Position numbers and translations under genes: made by a program | Origin: Strix aluco | Lineage: Eukaryota; Chordata; Aves; Strigiformes; Strigidae | Reading direction: 5' to 3' | Assembly (NCBI RefSeq): GCF_031877795.1 | Contig: NC_133935.1 | Span: 87,116,748-87,180,747 of the forward strand | Length of the DNA stretch: 64,000 nt | The notes under the pieces: model-generated | The model's input: the letters and a program-made list of their open reading frames with translations, nothing else | Databases searched by the model: none | Told to the model about the DNA's origin: nothing | Shown: positions 12,701-24,700 of the stretch, in pieces | Layout of the letters: every line of letters starts with the position of its first letter | Position numbering within the stretch: position 1 is the stretch's first letter

Positions 12701-15700
12701 GAAAGTTTACATTTTGTCAAGTCAGGGAGAAGTGGTTTCTGATGAAGGAGACTATAATTTACCTTGAGTTTAACTAACTTAGTGGCCACAAGGCTCTCTT
12801 TCTTAATAGTCTCCTTGTTCAGTGCTGGTAATACCTTTTCGTTATTTACTGCACTAAGTTTCCAATATATTTTTTACATTCAGCAGAAGCTTTACAGCAT
12901 CAGCTGAAGTGTCAACATTGTAAAACGTTCAAGGTGAAACACAGGTGCCTCTTAGACCATATTTAATGAGAAGAATATAAATATGTCCGTGGCCTTAAAG
13001 TAAAATTTTGTCTAAACTGTTACATTTGGGACTGCAAATGGTTTTTGTGCTTTTGGCATCCAAATAATGGGTTGTCACTGCAGTAACCACATTCCACTCC
13101 CATCATGTAGAACTGGAAAATATGGAAAATAAAAAACATGAAGAAATTGATGTGAATTATCCACAAGCAAAATAAGAAGCGGGGTCTGCTGCTCAGGGGA
13201 AGACAGTAGATCTGATTCCTTGCAGCCTTATCCCTTGTGAGCATGCCAACCCTGCACTAATTTTGTATGGCTGTAATTAACTGTGCAAGGTATGAACAGA
13301 AAGGTATCTATACCAGTAATCCACACAGAAAAAAAGGCCATGATTATATCTTTACCAAAAGACAGTAAAACAAAACACAAGCTCAGCCAGCTTCTAAGAG
13401 GAGCCTTACTTAGCATAAATAGTCAATGAATTCACAATAATCATAATGCCAGCATTCAGCAGATTTAACTATATTCTCTTTCATCGCTCATACCATGTCA
13501 AAACACCTCTGTTACAGACATGTGATTTAGCTATTAAATTGATAACTATCAATGGCTAACAGTTGATAACAAAGCAGGATTTAGTAACTTTGTGATTTAC
13601 TTTTTTTTTTTTTTAAGCACACTGTAGTGCTGCGTTTGTCTGACCTGAGAAATTACATTGTCCTACAGCACATGTTAATTAACACGCCCTTAAAACTCAG
13701 GACCACATTTTCCAGTCCACTGAGATCATAATGTGTTCATTCTACAAAGTCATTTTAACTAACTGAAATTTGCAAAAGGTAATTCTTTCTTTAAGAGGGG
13801 AATATTAGTTGATATAGAGTTGGTAAGGCAGGTTTTCTGCATTGCTGGAGCAAGGAGACAGTGGATTTAAGATGTAGCAGAGGCAAATTCTCTATATTCA
13901 GCCCCTTGCTGGTGAAAAGAAACTTAAGACAACAGCACAGCTAGAATTATCCCTGCTCTAACATATTTGGGAGGTCGGGATCCATCAAAAGTGGTTCCTT
14001 GCAGATATTCCTTCCTGCTACATCCTGGCATATTTGACTACTATGAAGAAATGGAGCTTCACTGGAGATGAAGGTCTTCATTTTTCAAAGCCAGTAAGAT
14101 TTCAGACTAAAATTTGGTTTGTGCAGATCGGTGAATCAAATTTAGCACCTTGTTATAAGTTATCATACAGCTCTGCTATTTTCCCAGAATACAGAAATGC
14201 ATACCCTCTAGAGGTTTAGCAAAAGAGAGGAATATCACAGCCAATTAAGTTACCATATATACTTTTAAGTTGCTGCATAAAGTTGGTCATATTTCTTTAT
14301 CAGGAAGAAGCTTCTCTCCAAAGGCGTCGTTCTGCAGTGCGCCAGGCTCTGTCGGGGAAGGCACCTAGTGCATATGTCCAGCTTTTTCAAAGGTAATACA
14401 GAGTGGTTTCAGCCAAGTCCTTTGCAATAAAGTGAAAAATGCCTGTTTAACATTTCTTCTCCAGTGCCTTTAAGATGAATGATTAGAAACTGTCAGTGAT
14501 TGCAAATCTCATAGACAACTCTCCTTTCTGTTACTTTTAAATCTAGCCCTACAAATATATCACACACTGCCTGTCTTTTGACTTGGGAGTGCAGCAGTCC
14601 TGAAATGTATACCGAAAATGTATGAGGCAGAGCCATCCACAAGTAACTTGTCTAAAACTATGAAATTATTATATGTGTCTTCTCTGAGAGAGCAGAAAAG
14701 GATCATTTTTCTGGCAGCTCACAGTCTCTGACGTGTTTTTAACTAGTAATTAATGTTGGAAAGTCACAGCCGTGCTCAGTGCAAGGTTGTTTGCTGCAGT
14801 ACCTCTTCTGTGGTATCTCTGTTTAAAGTAGAATTTCTGAAAGCTGATTCAACTTCCTAATTTTATTTTTTAAATTATTTTTTTAGAAAATGGATCCTAT
14901 CTCGTCTGACTCTCTCCCTTCTTCCTCATGGTCACAGCCCTGCAAAAATGGTGTTAAAAGTCTATGAATCTCAATGTACCTTCTTTGATTGATCTTTTGT
15001 GGCACTCCTGCCTTCCCCTGGTATAAGTATTCCTAATCTGAATTCTTCTTTTCTTGCTTTTCCTACCTGCCATGAAAAGGCTCACAGTGTTGACAAAGGA
15101 TCACACAGGCCTCTAAATCAGCAATCATCAGAAGGAATAGAAAAGTTCACACCTTTCAGCTCATCTCAGGCCTGTACAAATGCAGTCACCAATTGTACAT
15201 ACCAGATGTGTTGATGAAAATCATTCCAATGACAAGATCTGGAGATTGACTGCTTAAGAAAAAAAAAAAACAACAACCCTAGTGCATTAAACTGTCTCTA
15301 GAAACCAATGGCAGAAGCTTACTGGCAGAGATGCATAATTATGATGCATCTTCCAAATCTTTACTTAGAAAAAAAGGGGTTTTTTTTAAGTAGCTGATAG
15401 ATTCATTTTAAATCATGCTGAAATGAGAAGAAAAATGGAAATCAGTGTTTTCTTTTGCTAAATGTTTTGGGTTTGATTTAGTCTTGCAGTGTAAACTGTT
15501 CATCTGAGCCTGCCATAGTTTGTTGCTCTTGCTCCCTTTATTCCACGATACTCCTTTGCTGGAAGCTGATTTTAGAGTTAAGTACCAGACTGCTTTGGCA
15601 GAGCTGTCAGCCACGTGAGAGAAAATCCTGTCACCCCCAGTCAGCATTTGCAGTTACCAGGCTTCAAGGGATAGAACGTGCTCAGCAGAGTTGGAGACAA

Positions 15701-18700
15701 GAGTAGACAACACTCCATTCCACTCAAGAGGTTAAGTCAAGAGGTGCCATAAATATGAATGCTATAAAATGGGTGAAATTCTGAGAGAGAATCTGAATCC
15801 TGGAATGTAGCAATTAGATAGCAGAGAACCCGGTAGGTCATGTAGTCCAGTCCAGCAGCAAATTTATGGTGGTTCTGTTGAGCATCTTTGTTTACACAGA
15901 ATTGAATCAAGTCTTAAATACCCATAAGAGAGGGGCTTTCACCTTGGAAAAGCACACCTAGGGTTTGATGGATCTTTCTTTCAGTATATAAACATGGACC
16001 TGGGTCATGAGGAGCTTAAAAGGTTATTGCATGTCATCTCAGCTGTGGTGACCATCTTTGTGCACGCTCCTAGCCCATAGGAAATGTAAGGTGATGTGGA
16101 TCTTCGTAGCTTTTATCAAGAGCCAAGCAAGGAATTTGTACACAGATTGTGCGGCTCAGCTGACACATGGTAATTCATTATTTCATTATTCGTAGCAATA
16201 TTAGCAGCAGCGTCCAAATAATTTTGAGGTAGTTAGACTATTATCTTGTTTTATGCCTTTCCATGGTTCTTATTTACATTTTGTAATGTCTTTTCATCTT
16301 TCTCTGTAAGTCTGTGCTTAGTAAATTCAGTAGATCTTTATTAAATTATTTAGTAAATTACAGTAAATTACTATTTAGTAAAATAATTTAGTAAATTACT
16401 ATAAATTCTAATTTGTAACTCTCAAAATTGACCAATCCAGAGTATTTCAGGTGTCCCTACAACAAGTGCTGACAAAGAAGACACTATCGCCTGCATCTGA
16501 GGCACAATACTCATTGTCTCCACATAAGTTGCTCAAAAATTGCACTAATCTTGTCATGCAGCCATCTTGCATTAGAAATCCAGGTTAGACATCTCATCTC
16601 GTTGTTATGACTAGATCCAGCTCAGCTTTAGTGCTTCCCAGATTTCTCTCTCCTATGGAATACCCATGTTTTATTTTCTTTCATGCTGTATTTCATTTGG
16701 AGGGGTTTAATTCTCTTTTTACATGGCTACATAAATAGGATAGGTCATGCCTGTTTAGAATCTGTTTTTAAAAAAAAACTCTTGCTGCCTATTATTTAAT
16801 CTTATCAGCTTTGTTCTGATGAATTTTTATTTAGAACACGATACGCCTTTTCTTTATTTTCATTGTCAGCAGCAGTGCGTAAATGTACTTTGTCCACTTA
16901 GTCTGCTGTTTATGAAAAAATTTTATTTTTTTTCACTGGTAACACATCAGGCCTTATACAGGGTTTCAGCTGATGAATCTTGATGTAGTAAGCTTGCTGC
17001 TATAGCACTCCTCGCTGAGGAATACTGCTCCTCTAGAGGAGCAAAGAGAAAAGAATATGTGCCCTTGCTACAGTTACTCCAGTGTAAAACCTCATTTTTA
17101 CCCTGAACATCCACTGGAGTTAGAATTGACTGAACAAGGTACGGACTTGTGACTGGGAGAAGCAAGCATGCATTTTGTTGTGCCCCTGGGGAGATGACAT
17201 CGTGGAGCAAAGTGGGGCAGATAGAGGGAAGGAAGTTCATTAAAGCAGATTAATTTCAAATTGTATTGGGATATTCAAGAGGAAAGTCCATGCTTGCCAT
17301 GCTCGATGGAGTTGTTATAGAATGAAATTTTGTTCTGAGGGCATTGCAGGTAACCTGAAGCAAAATAAGACAAGTACTTTAAAAAGCAGGTGATTATAAT
17401 TTAAAAAGAACAAATTTGTGAAGTATGCAGGTAACTGATTATGTATATTTTTAGCACATAGAAATACCAATATGATTAGCTAGAAGTTTCTACAATGTCT
17501 GGCTTGAATTGAAGATATTTTTTTTTTAGCTGTCAGACTAGATTTTAATGGTATAAACTATATGAGTAGCTCCATTAAAGCAGTGTTTTATTTGAGGATT
17601 TATATCCTGATTTCTGGGGTTGAAAAGGGGCATCAATGCAAAGTAGACTTTTTTGCGTCGAGCCATTTTTTGTCACGCAACAAGGAAGAATTCAGTAACT
17701 TTAGTGTTTCTTTAGTGGCAGTGCTGGCTCATACACACCCACCCCTTCCTTTTCTTCCACTGCCCACTCTGTGCTGCCACTGGCTCCAATGTCATACAGC
17801 TTAGTGATGAGTTGGATAAAGGTACAGATCAGGTTTTGCCAAACAAAAAGATTGGTTTTTTCAGCCACATAAATTTCCCCCACTCTCTGAAGAACCACTT
17901 GAGCTGGCATCATGCTGAGAGAGGACTGAGAGTGTAAATAGGTGGCTGTAGACCAGAAATGGCAGAGGGCAGAGGCAGCTCAGCTTGCTTTTGAGCAGCA
18001 CAGCTGCAGAGAACCCTACTTCAGGTCAGAGTGGATCTAAATTCTATCAAATATATGAAACTGATGCCAAAAATGCAAAGAAGTTCCTAAGGTACTACTA
18101 GCTGTTTTGAATTTCTTGTGTATCTGTAAATATTAAAAGATTCTTTAATGCTTAATCTCATCATTACACACTTTAATCCAAACTGAAATCTATTGCTCAA
18201 TTTTCCCGAGTATGCGTTCGAAAATTTTAAAAGTGGTGTCACACAAGAATCTAACCTATTTTATTTATTGCAGCCCCGCAGGGTTATCTACATAAATTTA
18301 GATTCTTAAATCCAAATTACTGAAAACCTGGCCTCTTTATTTTTTGCCTATGGCTGTGTGCAGGTATAATTAAAGTTATTTTGATGTCTCATTGCCTAAT
18401 ATAATGTACAAGCAACGTTTGGTGGTTTGCTCTGCATAATTTCACTAGTTGTCTGTGTGTTTGAGGGTAATAAATAAGGGGTTGGGTTGAAGTCTCATAC
18501 AATCAGGCCTTTAGCTGATGATTAACTTCTTGGTTTCGTCTAAATGTTGCTGAAAGAACTGGAGTAAGCAAGAGCAGGCATCACTGAGAGGAGAATTTAT
18601 AACACGCAGTTTTGCTTTTCTGAGTTGAAAGAAATTCGTACACTTTAGAGTTTCACTGGAGCTCCTTGCCAGAACTGGGAAGAGAGAAGGTCCGTGGTCT

Positions 18701-21700
18701 CCCTCTGGTTGAGACACTCTCTTCAGGTTGGATTTGCTTGCTGTGAGCATAGGATTTGCATGCATGTGGTTGCCTTCATGTCTTGCAGACCCTCTTGTCT
18801 AGTCAACCTCTGACTTCAATGTAATTTTGCTTTTCAGTTTTAATTCTGTGCCCCTCTCAATGACAAAACTAGGACATTGTTCTGAACTACATGGATATGC
18901 CTTTTCACAGGGTGCTATTTAACTTCTTCAGCCTGTTTTGCTTCTCTTTGATTTTGAGCTGAGGCATCCTGGTGCAATTTGAATTACACTCCGAGCCTAA
19001 ACACCTATAATGACAGTACAAAAACAAAACTTGAGAGGCGATGTAAAGGAGACATCTAGTGCAGAGACAGAAGGTGAAAAGACATCCCTATAACACCTTT
19101 AACTATGCATAGTTCTTCTTAGCTGTCAGGCAACTTGGTTTACTTATCATCTGAGATGTAGCTTCTGAGACTGGGTCGAAGGTTCTGAATCCAAACCTTT
19201 GCTCCAGGAAGTAGAGTTCATTTTCCTGTGGTGACCCAGAACTTAGAGGGGTGCCCTTGAATCCTGTCTTCACATTTCTGCTTTGACTCTTATAACCTCC
19301 ATTGCCAGACTGTGTATTTCTGTGCTATATATTGAGCAGAGTTCTTTGGTGAGAAATTTTCTTTTATGCTTTTTTTTTTTTTTTTATTTCCATGATGTGG
19401 ATTTTACAAGAAATTATTTCTAAAAGCACTCAGCTCTGGGGGCCATTAATGGAATCAGACCCTTTCTCCTGTGTAATTGGTTCAGATTTTGATCTGAGCT
19501 GATAACGAACAAACACCATTACCAGCCAGCAGTTGCTTGACAGAGAAACAGCTTGAGGCCTTACACTAGGGAAGCTTTATTTATAGGTATTAATAAGAAG
19601 AGACTAAACAAAGGGAAATTTAAAGATGAAGAATAGAAAAACCTTGCTTGCAACGCAGTGTCTTGGGCTAGGGACTGATTTCTGAGGAGGAGTGAGGAAA
19701 GCCTCATCACTGAAGCACCAGAAGACCCACAGCAGGGCAGAGTCCTGCTTTGGCAAGATGAGGAGGCATGAAAAGACAGTTTGAGATTCCAGCCTCTCTG
19801 TTTCCTGTGGGAAAATGGCAGTGGTGTACTTGTTGCCTTAATGGCCTATGGGCATGATGGAGAGCTTGGTGAAGAACTCAACAGTTTGGGTTTTTTTCCA
19901 AACATCTTCAGAAAAGATATTAACCCTCCTTAAAAGGCTAGCTTCTCCCATGGAGCAAGCATTCAGCAGTTGCAAATGTTTAACTGCAAATTCTGCAGTT
20001 AAAAATGTTCTTGAGAAGCTTCCTAGGGAAACTAGAAAATGGCACACGCAAAAGTTACGGAGGCTCATTGCCCTTAAACAGATTCCTTCAGTTCAGTTGA
20101 GGTGTGTTGGTGGGATGGCTCTGGTACAGGGAGTGGATGTATGGAATCTTCCAAGTGTTGTAATTTTAAGTTCAGCATTTCTTTAAGGACCTCTCATGTT
20201 TGGCAGTCTTCAATGCTGCATCTCTTTGGTTTTAGCTCTCTGGTTTGAGTCTATAAATGCAGTGGTGCCAATATTGCAGTTACCAGGAATGCTTTTTTTT
20301 AGCTGTTATGCACGGCAGTGAAGATGAAACTTCACACCTTGTGAGTTAGTCACAAGGGGTGGGATTAATCTCACCCAATTTTGGGTGTCTTTAATAAAAA
20401 TGTCTTTATCTGAACAAGTTGCCCTACATTGCTCTGTTTTACTGGAGAGTGATTCATCCAGCCTGCTTTAGACATCTACTTAAGCTTGAGTTTATTCATG
20501 CTGTAGCTGTGACTGTTCATCTCTACTGGCTATAAACAGAGCCTGGATTACTACCCCCAACTACTCACTGCTGCTTCTCTCCCATTGGGGATAACGCTTC
20601 CCTCCATCTGAACAGGTCTTGTGAACTCACTACGCACTCATTATTGCTATCACAGTACACAAATGTGTGTAACAAGCACTTTCTTTTCTTTTTGTATCAT
20701 TTTAGGGGCCTGGCAGTCACTCCTGAACCGAGCAGCTCCCGTCAACAATTCCTGGAACCAACAATACATTCTTCTCTGCTCCCAGATGGAAGAAATATCA
20801 CCCAGGACCAGAGCTTTGCCCTGACTAACCCAGAGAGCCGGTGAGTTCAGTTTCTGAGACAGCAGATCATCGCTGGGTGGAATGAAGGTCAGTGCTGCCA
20901 TGTGCAAGATCTAAAACCATTTCCCAAGCTAATGCAGTTGTCTCATCTGTGACATCAACAGCCTTATTAAACATGTGTCGCTGCAGCATAAAACAAAGTC
21001 TTGTCATTCATGGGAATGGTTTCACTTAGGCACCATAATTCATATACAGAGAAAGGGAATTTCAAGAGCTTTCTGTCAAGAGGATGTTTGAAGGGAAAAA
21101 GGTGCTGAAAGAAACTGGGTCCAGGTATAGAAATATAGAGCTTGAGTAATAAATATGTTTTTAAACAAAATTACCAGATATTGCTATCAGAATTATTTCT
21201 CATTCTCTCTTTAGAGGGTTACTATAGTTACTGTTGAATACCATTTGGGAGGCTCTGGGTGATATCATGATCTTCAAACTCTTATCCGTGATAAAAGCAG
21301 ACCCCATCAGGATACTGAGCTCTGTAGTACCTTTACCTTCTCTTACTACCTCAGCCATTGCTGCAATGCTTCACACCTTGTCCAGCATCTCTGCTCCTGA
21401 GTGATGAACACTTTCATTTATTTGCACCACAGTTAAACAGCCTGTGAGGTATGGCAAGGTGACAACTCCTATCTCATTTAAAGCTTGTAGAGAGGTGAGG
21501 ATAGAATAAAATTTGAAGAGGCTACACCTTTGATGTCTTTTAGGCCTTCAGCTACGAAGCAGGCTGTATTTTTCTGACCTGCTCTGTGGATCCACAATGC
21601 CTTTTACAGGATGGCTGTTACTTACTCTAATGGTCTTGTTTCATAAGTACATCTGAGCTCTGGCTGCCAACAAGCCTGTCTGCTGTTGTGGCGAGTGACA

Positions 21701-24700
21701 TTGCGGCCTTTCTCTGCAGTATCCTGGATAAACTTTTTTTTTTCCTCTCTTCTGGCCATCTGTTGTAATCTCATGCCCAGATGGGATACACAGAAGCAGC
21801 CGGATGCCACGCAGCATGGCCTAGTGAAGTGGAACACACCAGCTCCCCCATCCACTCTAGGAAATAGGTGTGTGCTTGTAGCCATGCTCTGCTCACTCTT
21901 TGGAACCTACCACAAAGCTCATCTGAGAGCTGTAACTTAAAGTGAGCTGATGTCCGTGCTGTCTGGCTCTTGGTAAACTTGAATTTGATTGTGGGTTCAA
22001 TCCCATGTCTGATACCTTGTTCTCATTCCATACAAACCAAGGTACCTTTCCTGCTATATTTAAACCATACCATGTATTTTTCACCTACGTGTTTTCACAT
22101 CTCTTAAAAAAAATCACTGTTAAATAACCTCTTAAACATACATGAGGCAGCTTTTCACATTAAGCCAGACCGATGAGAAATGCTGAGCATCTTTATAAGA
22201 TTTCAACCCCTTCACTTTATTCCTCATCTGCGAAGCAGAATTCTTAGCTAAACTTGCTATTGAAAAAAATCTCAGTGTTCCTTTTATATCCTAGAGAGAC
22301 TGCCAGTTCCCTCTATGTGATGTACTACCTGCCACTGTAATTACAAGTAGTTAATTAGCATGCTGTAAAAAGGTTGAAACCATAGGCCTCTGCAGATTCA
22401 TTTGTCCTGAGTATTTGTGCCACGGTGGAGTGTGCTGAAGGGGAACAGAGTGAGTGTATGATAGAAACTGAGTGCATAATAGGTTGCTGAGGGATTATGC
22501 ATCATCTGTCCTTACCAGCAAGAGGCAAGACCTATAACTCAAATGACTGTGAAGCTATGATGAGTTGTAAAGGTCTTACCCTTCGCATATGGGAATAAAT
22601 ATGTCTTTCCACTCCACCACATTTTGGTGTTTTGACTTTAGCAGTGTTTTCATTTAGCACTGTTAATAACACAGTGGCAAAACAACTGTGAGGAGAGAAA
22701 AAGCAAACTGCTAATCTGATTCATTTTCTGTGCATGCGCCATAGCCTACAGCAAAATTGTATAGAGTCATGTCAAATCCTTTTGCAAGGGAAATATGGAA
22801 AGTTTGGAAGAAATTTGCTTCTAAGCGTGATTGATGGAAATGCTGTTGTATAGATGCATTTGAAGTATTGGTGAAAAAAATCCCATGTTTCTGAAGTATT
22901 GCAGTAAAACCTGTAGTGATTTTGTTTGAATATTGAGGTGGTTTAATATTTTCTTTTTCTTTCTCTCCAATTTTATGCTTTCAACCTTTGGAATGGAAGA
23001 AAGAGTAAAGTAAAAAAAACCATCAAGGGGTAAGAGCATGAATGGATTAACCTCCAGGCACAGCTAATGAAGGAAATCTTGTTTTCTAAGATCAGGGACA
23101 GCAGATTAGTCTGATATCTCACTGGGCAATACTGTGTTCAGGTCCCAGATTTTTTGCATTATTTCTCAAATCTGGCAGTTTTTATTTAAGCTTGAGCTGT
23201 GGTGGAACCAGCATCATTATTACAGAATCACAGAATTGTCTAGGTTGGAAAAGACCTTGAAGATCATCCAGTCCAACCATTATTCTTTACATCACTAACA
23301 CTTGTTGGAGTCAAATCCTGCAGTTCTGTTACTTCTGCTCTACAAGTGAAATAGATGATCCTGCTTGCATTTACTCAGGAGTGAAAATTAAAAGTTTTGT
23401 TTGGACATCTGCCCACTGAGCTGCAGTTTTCAGCAGGACAGTTTCTAATTACATCCATGGCTTCTTTCCATTGCTAAGACCATAGCTATGGTCTCCTCCT
23501 TAGAAATAACCTATGATGACCTAGTCTTTCCTGACTTCACAAAAGAAAATACCGTGCCAGTTTCCAGAGATTTTTGAAGTCCTCTGCTGGAGGCTGAACT
23601 CTCCCGCACATGAAAGTGTGGATTTTTTTGGCCTAAGGTTCCATTTGTTTTCACTCATAGGCTTAAGCAATTTATCATTGCCTTTGGTGAGTAGCGGTCC
23701 TTTAGGGCAATATATCTTACAACTGCTTTAAAGGACTGCTACTCACCACAGGCAATGATAAATTCTTTGGGTCCCTGTCTGCTGTATTTCATTACTCACT
23801 TTCACCAGTAGAGGTGTTTGTAAGGATATCGAAATGATCTGCTTACAGCATAACAAGGAGAGGAGAAGAGAGGAGAGGCAAAATATAATGAGTTGGAGAG
23901 TAGAAACTTCACTTCTTAATCTGTCACTATACTTTCATTATTTGCAAGTTTGAGGGTGGAGTCAGAATCTCACCTACCATTGACCAGTTCCAACAAGGAA
24001 CTGTCTCAAATATTTAATTGCACGTCCCCATTCCTGCCAAACACAATCAAATGAAAAACATCCATCACCTGAAATATTATGACATTATGTGCAATGACAG
24101 ACATTAGGGCTTGACAGTCCAGTGCAACCATAATCAAAACAGAATCTATAGCAGTCCACTGCTTTACTCCTCAACTCATTACTCACATATGGATTCTGTG
24201 TGCACTAAATACAAAATTTCTCTCATTATTCCATGGGGTTATACTGGATTTTTTTAAGCTTCCTGTTTTTCATTTCTTTTCCATTTAGCTGACTGGGAAA
24301 TTTTACTAGAGGAAAAACTTTCAAGTCAGGACACATGCCTGCTTCACCTATAAGTTCTCTTTTCTGTGCCGAGGGAAGGACTAAAGACAGGTTACCCAAA
24401 CTCATTTACAGGTCACCTGGCAAAAGCACAAAGCAGAGGTAGGTTCTCACCTCCTCGGCCTCACCCCTCCCGGATACCTTGGACATCTAGATGGTGGAGA
24501 CCTCATAAACTCTAGTTTTCCCACTTATTTTTGATGTTATTCTCATTGAGTTGTTTTACAAGAAACCTTCATTAAATTAAATGTTTCCTATCACACTTGT
24601 ACTAGAAAAGCCTGGGTACCTACCTTCCCTTTACACCCTGACAAGTGGTAGGTAAATTATTTCCCACAGTTCACCTTGTCTTCTGCCCTTTAAGAAAGGG

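Larger units (their letters stand above)
14393..20705. other. LRGUK intron e-f
   Basis: 6.3-kb intron with a possible ancient CR1 end (~15,790) and AT repeats (~16,335). No exon was needed to keep the frame, although a 71-codon open stretch at 14,999-15,214 lies here. Confidence 0.6.

Noticed and set aside
14999..15214. 71-codon open stretch in the LRGUK intron e-f, considered as an extra exon
   Set aside because: An acceptor-like site exists but no convincing donor, and exons e and f already join in frame.
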